The notes: generated by a model from the letters alone, not told the origin. Numbered from the stretch's first letter, positions 1 through 9,153 are shown. The stretch is DNA of 29,093 bases from CAZQBY01 sp964592405 [NCBI: uncultured archaeon] (GCA_964592405.1 CAZQBY010000009.1:20087-49179); one strand, 5' to 3'. A program made the numbers and translations.

Positions 1-2
1 GT

Positions 3-752
3 ATGTGGATGGACTTCAGACTGCTTGACACCGGAAAGGGCCCTGCGGCCATGAACATGGCCATAGACGAGGCCCTCATGCTCAGCGGCAAGCCCGCCCT
101 GCGGTTCTACGGCTGGGAGCCGCCTGCTGTGAGCATAGGCTATTTCCAGGGGATAGAGCAGGAGGTCGACCCCGGAAAGTGCGCGCAACTGGGGGTGGAC
201 GTGGTGCGCAGGCTGACCGGCGGAGGAGCAGTATATCACGACCAAGAGCTTACCTACAGCTTTGTAGCGCCAGAGGAAGGGCCCATCGCACGCAACATAC
301 TAGAATCCTACCGGCAGATATGCGCACCAATTGTAAGGGGGCTGAAAAACCTTGGCCTTGTGGCAAAGTTCAAACCCATAAACGATATAATTGTCAATGG
401 TAGGAAGATCTCCGGAAATGCCCAGACGCGCAGGAAGGGCATGATCCTGCAGCATGGCACGATACTCCTGGATGTCAATATCAGGAGGATGTTTTCTCTG
501 CTGAAGGTCCCGAATGAGAAGATTAGGGATAAGATGATATCTGCAGCTGAGGATAGGGTAACATCGGTCAGCAGGGAGCTGAGTGCTGCAATATCCCGCG
601 ATGCAGTCAAAGAAGCCCTAGTAGAGGCATTCAGGCAAGAGTCGTATGTCCGAGGGTTGGAGCCGGAAGCGCTTTCTACAGAGGAGCTAAAGAATGCCAG
701 GAAACTGGCCGAAACAAAGTATTCGACCGAAGAATGGAACTTCATGAGGTAG
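3..752 (+). CDS. lplA: Lipoate-protein ligase A, catalytic domain protein
   Basis: This enzyme attaches lipoate (via lipoyl-AMP) to a lysine of lipoyl-domain proteins such as 2-oxoacid dehydrogenase E2 or glycine cleavage H protein, in the cytoplasm. The 249-aa product starts with the family's N-terminal pattern (MNMAIDEAL near residue 17), then RFYGWEPPAVSIGYFQ and the signature RRLTGGGAVYHDQELTYSF around residues 69-87. The lysine-containing motif INDIIVNGRKISGNAQTR, the substrate and adenylate site of LplA enzymes, lies near residues 125-142. It lacks the C-terminal accessory domain found in bacterial LplA. That domain is encoded by the next gene, which overlaps this one by 19 bases. The start is uncertain because it lies at the window edge: ATG at 3 or ATG at 9. 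Family assignment is firm. Confidence 0.92.
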   Translation: MWMDFRLLDTGKGPAAMNMAIDEALMLSGKPALRFYGWEPPAVSIGYFQGIEQEVDPGKCAQLGVDVVRRLTGGGAVYHDQELTYSFVAPEEGPIARNILESYRQICAPIVRGLKNLGLVAKFKPINDIIVNGRKISGNAQTRRKGMILQHGTILLDVNIRRMFSLLKVPNEKIRDKMISAAEDRVTSVSRELSAAISRDAVKEALVEAFRQESYVRGLEPEALSTEELKNARKLAETKYSTEEWNFMR

Positions 753-1018
753 ATTGTAAGGTCCCGGGTGGGAAGCTCATACGCCTGCGAGCGCAGATAG
801 AGGACAGCAGGATTAAGGAGATTAGAATCACAGGCGACTTCTTCCTCCACCCAGAGGAGCGGATAGGCGAGCTGGAGACGGCGCTCGCCGGAAAAAAGCT
901 GGAGCGGGTTACACTACAAAAGACTGTAGAACAAGCCCTCTCGGATTGCGAGATTGTAGGCTTCTCAGAGAGCGACATGGTCAACGCCCTGATGCGCCTT
1001 CAGAGCGACTCCCCGTAG
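734..1018 (+). CDS. lplB: Lipoate-protein ligase accessory (C-terminal domain) protein
   Basis: This small 94-aa protein matches the detached C-terminal domain of lipoate ligases. It has a VPGGKLIR-type N-terminal strand, the conserved GDFFLHPEE motif near residues 34-42, and a C-terminal helix pair ending in VGFSESDMVNALM. In Thermoplasma acidophilum the equivalent LplB must pair with LplA for lipoate adenylation, so I infer an LplA-LplB heterodimer here. The gene overlaps lplA by 19 bases in another frame, which implies translational coupling. Its 3' end overlaps the convergent alcohol dehydrogenase gene by 19 bases (1000-1018). Confidence 0.85.
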   Translation: MELHEVDCKVPGGKLIRLRAQIEDSRIKEIRITGDFFLHPEERIGELETALAGKKLERVTLQKTVEQALSDCEIVGFSESDMVNALMRLQSDSP

Positions 1019-2172
1019 ATGCGCATTATGTCCTCCCGATTCGGCTGGATGGGGTTGCAGCTTATGGCGCCCATGCCCAGTTCCAGGGAGTAATCTGTAA
1101 GCCTCTCTATTGAGCTTTCAGCAACACCACAGTCCCCCAAGCCCTTTCGCATATCTATGGCCTTCTGGATGCGCACCACAGCCTCCACGGACTTCATGGC
1201 ATTTGTCCTGTCTATGCGCGTGATGTCTTCTCCCAAGGCCCTCGCAATGTCGCAGTATTTTGAGACCGTCTTATCATCCCCACTCTCAATGTTATAGCGC
1301 ATTATCGGCGGCGTGAGGCAGGCCAGCGCCTGCCCGTGGGCAATGTCTGGATATAAGCCGGATACCGTATTCCCCATGCCATGAACCAACACAGTGCGGG
1401 AGGATGTTATACATATGCCGGCGTAGGTATCTGCCAGCGCCATGGCCCGCCGGGAGTCTAGATCCGGAGCAGTATATGCGCGTATCAGATTTTGTGCTAT
1501 CAGCTCCATTGCGCGCAGGCAGAGAACATCACTCAGTGGGTTTGCCCTTTTTGAAACATACGCTTCCATGACGTGCGCAAGTGCATCAAACCCAGTCTCG
1601 GCCGTTAGTTTCGGTGGCATGGTGGAGACAATATCCAAGTCGACGATAGATTCTATCGGGAAGATATGCCTTGAGCTGTATGCCGCTTTTTCTCCCGTCT
1701 TCTCATTTGTGATGACTGTGTACCATGTCACATGCGAGCCTGTCCCGCTCGTAGAGGGGACGGCAACTATAGGAAGTGTTCTTTCAGTTGTTTCCTTTCT
1801 GCAGCGTATGTATGGCCAGATATCGCTGTCCTCATGGCCTATGCCGACTGCCATCGCTTTTGCCGCATCTATGGAAGAGCCTCCGCCCAAGGCGACCACC
1901 ACATCACATCCGCTCTTTAGGCCAGCAGTTATGCCCTTTTGAACAGTGGCCACAGTCGGATTTGGCTCTACGCCTTCCAAGATTTTGACCCTCAATCCGG
2001 CCTTTTCCAAACTCTCCCGAGCCTTCTGCAGGAAGCCATGCCTGCGCATAGATGCGCGGCCCGTTACCAGGAGGACACTGTCCCCGTGTTTTTCCGCCCG
2101 CATGCCCAGCTCTAGAAGGGTCTTCTGTCCGAACAGCAGATTTGTTTCAGGAATGGTAAAAGAGAAGTCCAT
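1000..2172 (-). CDS. Iron-containing alcohol dehydrogenase
   Basis: This 390-aa protein has the usual length and motifs of group III (iron-type) alcohol dehydrogenases: NAD(P)-dependent interconversion of an alcohol and an aldehyde or ketone with a divalent metal. Visible motifs are the nucleotide-binding GGGSSIDAAKA near residue 96, VPSTSGTGS near residue 138, the metal-ligand region FDALAHVMEAY near residue 195, and a later His pair in VHGMGNTVSGLYPDIAHG near residues 265-280. The substrate cannot be told from sequence. A CTTTTAAAC box on the coding strand lies about 26-34 bases before the ATG, which fits a nearly leaderless transcript. It faces the lipoate ligase pair with a 19-base tail overlap and diverges from the giant surface protein. 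Confidence 0.93.
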   Translation of the reverse strand: MDFSFTIPETNLLFGQKTLLELGMRAEKHGDSVLLVTGRASMRRHGFLQKARESLEKAGLRVKILEGVEPNPTVATVQKGITAGLKSGCDVVVALGGGSSIDAAKAMAVGIGHEDSDIWPYIRCRKETTERTLPIVAVPSTSGTGSHVTWYTVITNEKTGEKAAYSSRHIFPIESIVDLDIVSTMPPKLTAETGFDALAHVMEAYVSKRANPLSDVLCLRAMELIAQNLIRAYTAPDLDSRRAMALADTYAGICITSSRTVLVHGMGNTVSGLYPDIAHGQALACLTPPIMRYNIESGDDKTVSKYCDIARALGEDITRIDRTNAMKSVEAVVRIQKAIDMRKGLGDCGVAESSIERLTDYSLELGMGAISCNPIQPNREDIMRIYGESL

Positions 2173-2197
2173 ATTGTAATATTGATTAGGGAAGAAT

Positions 2198-2206
2198 GTT
2201 TAAAAG
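2198..2206 (-). promoter_or_regulatory. Candidate box A for the alcohol dehydrogenase
   Basis: On the minus strand this reads CTTTTAAAC, 26-34 bases upstream of the ATG at 2172. The spacing fits an archaeal TATA box driving a leaderless or very short leader transcript. No Shine-Dalgarno sequence is seen next to that ATG. Confidence 0.5.
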
Positions 2207-2222
2207 ATTGCGCTTTTTGCAA

Positions 2223-2263
2223 GATTGTAGTTTGATTGTAGTTTGTTAATAGGATTTTAGTTT
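2223..2263. repeat. Three 11-bp direct repeats in a divergent intergenic region
   Basis: GATTGTAGTTT occurs at 2223-2233 and immediately again at 2234-2244. A third, one-mismatch copy, GATTTTAGTTT, lies at 2253-2263. The array sits in the AT-rich stretch between the divergent alcohol dehydrogenase and giant surface protein genes, just upstream of runs of TTTAAA that may hold the plus-strand box A (about 2261-2287). It could be iterated regulator sites or a slippage product. Confidence 0.6.
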
Positions 2264-2341
2264 AAAATTTTTTAAATGTTTTTAAATCATGTTTCATAAC
2301 CATAACGTCGCGGGAGGTTTCTAGAGGGCTTGACAGCAGTG

Positions 2342-5300
2342 ATGAAATTGGGATACCCTCTGGCAGGAATTAGCATTATAATATTGGTCTTAGGTTTCAC
2401 ATACGCCATAAGCGCAAATACCACAGACAACATCGCCCTCAACACTGATAAGACAAACTATACGCTGGGTGAGACTGTCAATATAAGTCTTACAGCTCCG
2501 GACAATACATCCGCTTCACTGTATCTGCTTCCGCCATCCGGAGATGTCCTCTTTCTGTTGAACAACAAGACAGGTTCATTCTCAACCCTCTACACCCCCC
2601 GGGAGGTCGGCAACTACACCACTGTCTGTGAAGTCCTGAACCTCTCTGCGACACTGAACGCCGACTTCACGGTAACAGGACCGCTCCCGGGGGGGTCAGG
2701 GGGCAACCTGACGAATGTTATGGATGAGGAAAAAGCGCCCGCAGTCAACATCTCCGAGACTCCTTTTTCCAATGGGAGCAGCAGGGAGCCGGCTAACAGG
2801 ACAGATGTCCTGACAGCCAATAGAACAATCGCATCCAACAAGACTGGTTATGAACCTGCCGACAATAGAGACATTCCATCCAACAGAATACCAGAGGTTG
2901 CGCCCTCTGATGCCTCTTTGTTCATAGAAAACAGGACCTATGCACCGGGGGATGAAGTGGTCATACAGCTTTATATACCTGAAAATCTCAGCCCATCTCT
3001 GACGCTGATTACCCCGGATGGAGATGCCCTCTCACTGATGCTCAATGAAACAGGTGTGGTCTGGAAGAGATACACGCCGAGGGAGCCGGGGCATTATAAC
3101 GTCTTTTACAGGATAGCAAAGATCGGAGTGGACCTGAAGGACGCATTTACAGTAATTAATATGACTCTCCCAGAGAATGCTTCAGAGAAGAGTAATGAGA
3201 CTGGGGAAGAAGGTGTTGCATCCAACCGGACAATTCCGTCCAACAGAACAGCGCCATCCTACAATATCACCACCAGTATCACAATCCCCAATGCCTCCAA
3301 TATCACAATTCAAACTGATAAAAGGGAATATCATCCATGGGAAGAAGCCGAAATACGGCTGGAGCTTCTCTCAAACCAGTCATGCCAGTTGGAAGTCATA
3401 ACCCCCTCCGGGGAAGCACTAGTACTCATATCGGCTCATGCCGGTGTATTCTCGGCCCAATACCGCCCGCAGGAGAAAGGAACATATACCGTCACCTGCA
3501 AGCCGCTGAATCTCTCAACAAGATTTACGGTCCTAGAGCCTGTCTTCCATGTCGGCTCATGGCAGGAGGCCAGACTCACGGCAGGAGCAGGCGGGCAGGT
3601 GGCCGCAAAAATACACCGAATCTCGGCAGGCCGTTTGGAGGTTTTCCCAAAATCCACTCCAATTAAAAAAATTGAATTTGACAGCATAAACCTCACCCAA
3701 AGGTTTGATCTTGGTCTGGATGAGATACCCCCGGGGGCGGTTAGCGAACATGATTTCATCCGGGTGTATGCCATAGATCCAAGCAGGCTGGAGTTCGCCT
3801 ATGCCAACGTTACCGTAACCGCCACAGGCACAGAGCTCTACAAGTGCAAAGACTGGGACTTCACCAGCCAGAAATGCCTTGGCGAATGGGAGCTCTTCAA
3901 GAGGGATCTTGTTCCCGGTCAGAACTACACCTTCCAGCTCACTAAGGAGGATCCGGGCTTTGGCGAGAGCATAACGATAATCGACATCCAGAGCTACCCT
4001 ACGGTGGGTGGCAACTGGACTGTTAGGTTCACCACCAACGGAACGGCGAACCTGACGATTACGGCAGTGAACGGGACTACCTGGAGCGACTCCGACGAGG
4101 ACGAGGATTTGAGGTTCCTGGAGGTGAAGTGCGGAGAGGATGTCCTAAGTTATGATTGGGTAGGCAATTCCATCTTCATCGCCGATTATTCCTGCAATGA
4201 GACGGGTTATGAGGTGAGCAGGGTACTGACATCCGGCAAGCACACGCTGGAGTTCAGGTTCGGCGACCAGACGAAGTATGCGCACAATTATGCCGGGTAT
4301 GAGGGCGACAACGTGACCCTCATCTACGCCACCACCTTCGGGCAGGACGTGGAGACCCCGACACCGCTGAACCTGAGCGCGGAGATGCGCAAGGACTCCG
4401 GCTTCACGCACAGCACGACCGTGAACCCGGAGAGGCTCTACGTGAACGTGGCCGGATGGTATAAGGTCTCTTATGGATGCCACTTCACGCAGCAGTCGAC
4501 GGGAACTAACCACCGGCTTATAGTGGAGACCTGGGTTGAGAACACAGGGACGGAGATAGTGCCCAGCAGGACCTCCTGTTACATAAGGGACAGTGAGTCG
4601 GACAGGAACAGGTGCTCCAACAAGGGTACGTTCATAGTCAGTCTGAACGATGGGGACTACCTAGAGCTGTGGGCGAATAAGACGAAGGGTACCGGGACCA
4701 ACCCGGCCACGACGGAGTCCTGCTACATGTACGTCCAGATGGTGAACAACGATGTCGCCCAGATGTACGACGCAGACGGTGAGGATGACTTCCACGAGAC
4801 GAATGAGATAACAGTCAGCATCGACACGACGACCTTCGCGGATTCGGACTTCGCAGCCGACACGGACGAGTATGCGTTGAACGTGACCTCGGGAGGGTGG
4901 TACAAGATATACTACCACACCTGCTCCCACAACTATTTGACTACCAACAGGAACAGCGTTCAGACGTACATAAGGAGGAACGGGACCAAACTAGAGCCGA
5001 GCGATGTCTTCTCATACCTGAGGAACGAGGATGCCGACGGGACCCCCGGAGACCGAAACTGTGAGGCCGGATACCTGCTGTACAACCTGTCCGCCGGAGA
5101 TTCCATCGACATGAGGCACACCAAAATCGGCTGGGAGACCGCCTCCCAAAACTCCAGGACGCTGCCCGGCCAGAGCTGGCTGCTGATGGAGAAGATAAAC
5201 CACAGCGACGTCTTCATGGCCTACGATGAGGACATCCACACCGGGACGACCATGATAAACCTCACCACAAACTACCATGTGGGGAGCTCCTACAGCCACA

Positions 5301-8284
5301 GCGACAACGCCTCAAGGATTTACATAAACCGGGACGGTTGGTACGAGGTGTCCTACACAATGGGCTACAATGAGACAACAGGCAGCAACAATCGCAACAT
5401 CCTCTGCGGCGGCCTGTACAAGAATGGGGTAGTTTACTACCCGTCATGGCAGTGCCACTACTCTAAATTCCAGGGCGGGGGCCAGTATGCGACAATAAGC
5501 GCCAACGTGATTATGAACATCATGAGCGGCGAATACATCGAGCTCCAGTTCGCCCCAGAGGAGGCCACCGGGACGACAGTCAGGAACGCCACCTGGGTGA
5601 CGATAATCCCACTGGACACGCAAGACCTCACGCCGCCCACACTAAACTGGGACTGGGCGGACATAAACTCCACAACCAGCTACAACTCCACAACCATCTG
5701 CGTCAGCCTGTCGGAAACCAGCAACTGCACCCTGCACTTCAACGGCACGGACTATGTGAATACCACCACAGGAACACATATCTGCTGGAACCAGACAAAC
5801 AAGCCCAACGGCAATTACTCAAGCATCAACGCGACCTGCGAGGACGCAGCTGGCAACGGCGCCAACACCACCACGGCGTGGTGGAACGTGAGTTTCAATT
5901 CCCTTGACACCACGCCCCCAAAGATAACCTGGACCTGGTCGGACATAAACTCGACATCCACCACTACCCGAACCACCAATGTTACGCTGACTGTGGATGA
6001 AACTGTGCCGGAATGCAATCTGACGGTCAACGGCACTGTATATCTCATGAACTATGCGGGGAATAATGTCTGGTGGCAGAACCTGACCAACTTTGCCAAC
6101 GGCAACTACACCGTGTGGGCCAACTGTTCTGATGCAGCTGGCAATCTCGGAAACTCGACAATCGCATGGTGGAATGTGAGCTTCTTCCAGGCGCCGCGGT
6201 GGTCGAACAATGAAACCAATGCCACCACCAATGTCACTCACTATGGCAACACTGTATATTTCAATGTCACACTGAGCGACGATTGGGAGGGCAATTACTC
6301 GATATTCTACTTCTACAACGGGACGGACTGGAACAGCGACCCGCCACAGGCATGGACAACACCACAGGAGCTTCAGAGAATCATACAGATAAATGCGACG
6401 AGGGGCGCACTAATCAAATGGTACTGGTGGTTCAACGACTCGCACGGCATTTCCAACCAGACCGATGTCTGGAACTTCACAGTCGGCAACAGCCCGCCGA
6501 CGCAGGGGACACCCATACTCAACTCCAGCTGGGATACCAACTACACCTATGAGAACCTGACCTGTTACAACCAGAGCACGGCTGATGCTGATGGAGACTC
6601 GGTCAAAAACATTTATAACTGGACTGTAGATGGAGCCTCCATCTTCCTGACGCTGGCACCCTTTGAGGGTGGTTCCAATGACACTTGGACCAGAGACTAT
6701 TCGGGGGCGCTCGGCTATAACCTGACAGCATCCGCCACATGGAACAAGACAGGCGGTTATGACGGCAGGGGAGCATATGAATTTAACGGTATTGATGAGT
6801 ATATAGATTTGGATGAAGACGGTGCTAGCCCTGTCTATGATGCGGCCTTCAACACAAGGACGGTGGCGCTTTGGTTCAAGGCAGATTCTGTGGCAGGAGC
6901 AACCTACAGGATGCTCTATGAAGAGGGGGGTAGCGTGAACGGTATGAACATCTACATCTATGACGGCAGGATATATGCGGGCGCCTGGAGCGAGGGCGAC
7001 GGCTGGCAGGGCAACTGGAGCAGCTTTCCGGTTACAGCTGATGAATGGCATTTTGCGGCGCTGATCTTTGATGGTCCGGGAGGCAGTGTTTCCCTGTTCT
7101 ATGATGGGCACCTAAACACAAGTAACAGCTATAGCACCCAAGTTGCGGGCCACAGCGGCGACGATGGCATAGGCTGGATGGATGGTTCCTCCAAGGGGCA
7201 TCTTGGGGACTTGAGCGGGGGCGGGAACTACTTCAACGGGACAATAGACGAGTTCATGGCATTTGGCCGGGCCCTTAGCAATGAGCAGCTGAATGCGACA
7301 TACTGGAGCCGGACCAATACTATAGTCGCTCAAGAGACTGCCGTGGGCGAGACATGGCAGTGTAGTATAATCCCAAATGACCTCTACGACGACGGAGAGG
7401 GCATAGCCTCAAATACCCTCTTGGTCCTGCAGGACAACAAACCCCCAAACCTGGACTGGAACTGGTCTGATATAAACTCCACAATCAATGTAACCTCAAC
7501 CACTGTTTGCGTCAACGCATCAGAAAGGGTGAACTGCACCCTCCACTTTGCAGGATCGACATATACAAACACAACCAAAGGGACAAACATCTGCTGGACC
7601 ATAACAGGCCTGAGCAAGGGCAACTACACGCCCGTCAATGCAACATGCGAGGATCTAGGAAGCAACAAGGCGAATACAACCAACGCTTGGGTCTATGTGA
7701 GGCCGGATATGTGGCATGTCTTCTGCGGCAACGTCAGTGGGAGGCTCTACCTGCGGAACTTTTCGATAATGTATAACTGGACATGGGATGGGGATAGTAA
7801 AGGGGATGGCAATGTCTATGCATATGCGAGCGGCGCAGATATAGACTGGGAGAGTCTAGTAGCCCTTGGCAGGACCACTCTGGGCGGACCAGCCAGCGAT
7901 GATTTTGAGGAAGTAGACACTGTCCTTGGAACCGCAAGCTACGTCAATGACACAAACCGGACCTTCAGCACGGACGGGAGCACACCAAAGAACACCACAA
8001 CCTTTGTGGTCAAGACACGAACTATAAGCAATGTCCCCATAGTCAACTCCACGGATACGTGGGCGTTTGTTACCGGGATACTCTGGGATTCATCTGATAC
8101 AGTGGGCGACAACGAGTTTGATGCCTTGGACAACGAAGATCTGGTGTTCGTAACGAAGATAAATGTGACGGCCTCCAGTTCCTGCTCACCGGGGGCAAAG
8201 TATGAGATACGCCTCCCGGACACGCTCGACACCTACAAGGGAGGCTCCGGCAGGGTCAATTTTCAGGCTGAAATCTCGCTATAG
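2342..8284 (+). CDS. Giant secreted multi-domain surface protein (Ig-like, jelly-roll-like, LamG-like)
   Basis: About 1,980 aa with an N-terminal signal peptide or anchor (GISIIILVLGFTYAISA) and no C-terminal membrane helix. Residue numbers count from the TTG at 2330. Three Ig-like repeats lie near 40-115, 197-275 and 328-400, separated by Asn/Ser/Thr/Pro linkers. A middle module near 400-670 is followed by three repeats of about 130-150 aa near 672-1100 with GWYKVSY-type strands, resembling C1q/TNF jelly rolls. Ig-like repeats beginning PPxLxWxWxDINST lie near 1102, 1194 and 1704. A LamG/concanavalin-like domain lies near 1442-1660, and the C-terminal 190 aa match a domain in two neighbouring genes. 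N-x-S/T sequons are very frequent, suggesting heavy glycosylation. The likely role is S-layer-associated protein or adhesin; this is inference. Start is ambiguous: TTG 2330 has GGGAGGT 11 bases ahead, while ATG 2342 gives a better signal peptide. Confidence 0.85.
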   Translation: MKLGYPLAGISIIILVLGFTYAISANTTDNIALNTDKTNYTLGETVNISLTAPDNTSASLYLLPPSGDVLFLLNNKTGSFSTLYTPREVGNYTTVCEVLNLSATLNADFTVTGPLPGGSGGNLTNVMDEEKAPAVNISETPFSNGSSREPANRTDVLTANRTIASNKTGYEPADNRDIPSNRIPEVAPSDASLFIENRTYAPGDEVVIQLYIPENLSPSLTLITPDGDALSLMLNETGVVWKRYTPREPGHYNVFYRIAKIGVDLKDAFTVINMTLPENASEKSNETGEEGVASNRTIPSNRTAPSYNITTSITIPNASNITIQTDKREYHPWEEAEIRLELLSNQSCQLEVITPSGEALVLISAHAGVFSAQYRPQEKGTYTVTCKPLNLSTRFTVLEPVFHVGSWQEARLTAGAGGQVAAKIHRISAGRLEVFPKSTPIKKIEFDSINLTQRFDLGLDEIPPGAVSEHDFIRVYAIDPSRLEFAYANVTVTATGTELYKCKDWDFTSQKCLGEWELFKRDLVPGQNYTFQLTKEDPGFGESITIIDIQSYPTVGGNWTVRFTTNGTANLTITAVNGTTWSDSDEDEDLRFLEVKCGEDVLSYDWVGNSIFIADYSCNETGYEVSRVLTSGKHTLEFRFGDQTKYAHNYAGYEGDNVTLIYATTFGQDVETPTPLNLSAEMRKDSGFTHSTTVNPERLYVNVAGWYKVSYGCHFTQQSTGTNHRLIVETWVENTGTEIVPSRTSCYIRDSESDRNRCSNKGTFIVSLNDGDYLELWANKTKGTGTNPATTESCYMYVQMVNNDVAQMYDADGEDDFHETNEITVSIDTTTFADSDFAADTDEYALNVTSGGWYKIYYHTCSHNYLTTNRNSVQTYIRRNGTKLEPSDVFSYLRNEDADGTPGDRNCEAGYLLYNLSAGDSIDMRHTKIGWETASQNSRTLPGQSWLLMEKINHSDVFMAYDEDIHTGTTMINLTTNYHVGSSYSHSDNASRIYINRDGWYEVSYTMGYNETTGSNNRNILCGGLYKNGVVYYPSWQCHYSKFQGGGQYATISANVIMNIMSGEYIELQFAPEEATGTTVRNATWVTIIPLDTQDLTPPTLNWDWADINSTTSYNSTTICVSLSETSNCTLHFNGTDYVNTTTGTHICWNQTNKPNGNYSSINATCEDAAGNGANTTTAWWNVSFNSLDTTPPKITWTWSDINSTSTTTRTTNVTLTVDETVPECNLTVNGTVYLMNYAGNNVWWQNLTNFANGNYTVWANCSDAAGNLGNSTIAWWNVSFFQAPRWSNNETNATTNVTHYGNTVYFNVTLSDDWEGNYSIFYFYNGTDWNSDPPQAWTTPQELQRIIQINATRGALIKWYWWFNDSHGISNQTDVWNFTVGNSPPTQGTPILNSSWDTNYTYENLTCYNQSTADADGDSVKNIYNWTVDGASIFLTLAPFEGGSNDTWTRDYSGALGYNLTASATWNKTGGYDGRGAYEFNGIDEYIDLDEDGASPVYDAAFNTRTVALWFKADSVAGATYRMLYEEGGSVNGMNIYIYDGRIYAGAWSEGDGWQGNWSSFPVTADEWHFAALIFDGPGGSVSLFYDGHLNTSNSYSTQVAGHSGDDGIGWMDGSSKGHLGDLSGGGNYFNGTIDEFMAFGRALSNEQLNATYWSRTNTIVAQETAVGETWQCSIIPNDLYDDGEGIASNTLLVLQDNKPPNLDWNWSDINSTINVTSTTVCVNASERVNCTLHFAGSTYTNTTKGTNICWTITGLSKGNYTPVNATCEDLGSNKANTTNAWVYVRPDMWHVFCGNVSGRLYLRNFSIMYNWTWDGDSKGDGNVYAYASGADIDWESLVALGRTTLGGPASDDFEEVDTVLGTASYVNDTNRTFSTDGSTPKNTTTFVVKTRTISNVPIVNSTDTWAFVTGILWDSSDTVGDNEFDALDNEDLVFVTKINVTASSSCSPGAKYEIRLPDTLDTYKGGSGRVNFQAEISL
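7708..8281 (+). other. Shared C-terminal domain of the giant surface protein
   Basis: This segment encodes roughly the last 190 residues of the giant protein, starting MWHVFCGNVSGRLYL. It aligns by eye with most of the 230-aa protein at 8411-9103: W-x-x-x-x-GNVS opening, YNWTWD against YNWSWD, an acidic SDDFEE/SDDAEA segment, late DLVFVTKI against DFVFCANV, and YEIRLP against YELIVP before a C-terminal strand. I know no family name for it. It is listed because it ties three neighbouring genes together. Confidence 0.6.
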
Positions 8285-8316
8285 TTATGGGACTGAAGGT
8301 TTATGGGGCTGAAAGT
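8285..8316. repeat. 16-bp tandem duplication after the giant gene
   Basis: TTATGGGACTGAAGGT (8285-8300) is followed directly by TTATGGGGCTGAAAGT (8301-8316), which matches at 14 of 16 positions. It begins right after the stop codon of the giant surface protein gene. Confidence 0.65.
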
Positions 8317-8330
8317 TAAAAGTTTAAACC

Positions 8331-8358
8331 AAGCATTTATATAGATGCTTATATAAAA
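8331..8358 (+). promoter_or_regulatory. Candidate promoter with inverted repeat around box A of the 230-aa gene
   Basis: A consensus-like archaeal box A, TTTATATA (8336-8343), lies within an inverted repeat, AAGCAT (8331-8336) and ATGCTT (8345-8350). A second TATA-like run, CTTATATAAAA, follows at 8348-8358. The start codon is at 8411, so a leader of some 30-45 bases is expected. A repressor binding the inverted repeat would block TBP. This assignment is inference from layout. Confidence 0.5.
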
Positions 8359-8410
8359 TCCAGTAGTAAATACACATTCATAAATCAAACAAAACTAAAA
8401 AGCCCAAAAA

Positions 8411-9103
8411 ATGGAACTGGAGAAAAATCTTATATTGGCTCTGGTGGTGCTTATCATGGGCAGCCTAACAGCTTATGCAGTATCACCGGCAGGAGTGCAA
8501 TGGATAAGAGACACGACATACACGCCCGGTGCTGCAACCGCCAGCGATATAACAGAAGGTGGCAACATCACGGTTTTGAACATCACCGGCATGAACCAGT
8601 CAACCGAGAGGTGGGCCGGTTATCTTGGTAATGTCTCGGCGAGCGGTTCGCTGATAGTGCTTGCAAACTCCAATTTGGACATCTTCTACAACTGGTCTTG
8701 GGACACCAGCACCGGAGGAGAAGTCTGTGCAGGAACGGATACAACCTACACTTGGTCATCGCTGGCCGCAGCCACAGCTGCTGATATAGATACAGCATGG
8801 GGCTTTGGCGATGCTTCGGATGACGCAGAGGCTACCTTTGATGACGGTAGCAGGAATTTCGACATAGGCGGAGTTGCGAGCACCGCGCCGACAGCTGACA
8901 CTGGCCAGTCGGGTGGATTTTATACATTTGCCCTGACAGACAATGCCGGGGGCACTGCCGAAACAGACTTCGTATTCTGTGCGAATGTGAGCATGTCGGG
9001 CACCAACAACGGCTACGACGGCTCCACTGTGGACTATGAACTCATAGTGCCGACGACCTACGGGGCCACGGAGACCTACTACTTCTATGTCGAGCTGAGC
9101 TAA
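8411..9103 (+). CDS. Small secreted protein with the shared envelope domain
   Basis: This 230-aa protein has a signal peptide (residues 1 to about 24, ending LTAYA) and no later membrane helix. The mature part is almost entirely the shared domain. It opens with SDITEGGNITVLNITGMNQ and WAGYLGNVS, continues with YNWSWD and an acidic Asp/Ala-rich middle, and closes with YELIVP and a YYFYVELS terminus. The opening aligns closely with SDVAEGGIISVLVLEQYNL and WTGYYGD in the 439-aa protein at 10946-12265, and the rest with the end of the giant protein. The gene has its own TATA box upstream and a T-rich tract downstream, so it is probably transcribed alone. A structural subunit or secreted partner of the larger proteins is possible; no enzymatic motif is visible. 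Confidence 0.8.
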   Translation: MELEKNLILALVVLIMGSLTAYAVSPAGVQWIRDTTYTPGAATASDITEGGNITVLNITGMNQSTERWAGYLGNVSASGSLIVLANSNLDIFYNWSWDTSTGGEVCAGTDTTYTWSSLAAATAADIDTAWGFGDASDDAEATFDDGSRNFDIGGVASTAPTADTGQSGGFYTFALTDNAGGTAETDFVFCANVSMSGTNNGYDGSTVDYELIVPTTYGATETYYFYVELS

Positions 9104-9116
9104 GCTTGACATAGAC

Positions 9117-9153
9117 CCTTCTTTTTTATTTTCTTTTTTATTTTTTCCTTTTT
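9117..9153 (+). terminator. T-rich intrinsic terminator after the 230-aa gene
   Basis: Just after the stop codon the plus strand has successive T runs (CTTTTTTATTTTCTTTTTTA and on to about 9153). Such oligo-T tracts are the usual archaeal termination signal. This supports a separate transcript for the 230-aa gene. Confidence 0.65.

Noticed and set aside
2680-3320. CRISPR-like or DNA-level repeat array in the Asn/Ser/Thr linkers
   Set aside because: The repeats are at protein level (SNRT-type units) with irregular spacing and differing DNA; no spacer structure.
6410-7111. 233-codon open frame on the minus strand within the giant surface gene
   Set aside because: The plus-strand frame has clear signal peptide, repeats and LamG-like domain; the antisense product shows no domain and is a shadow of biased codon use.
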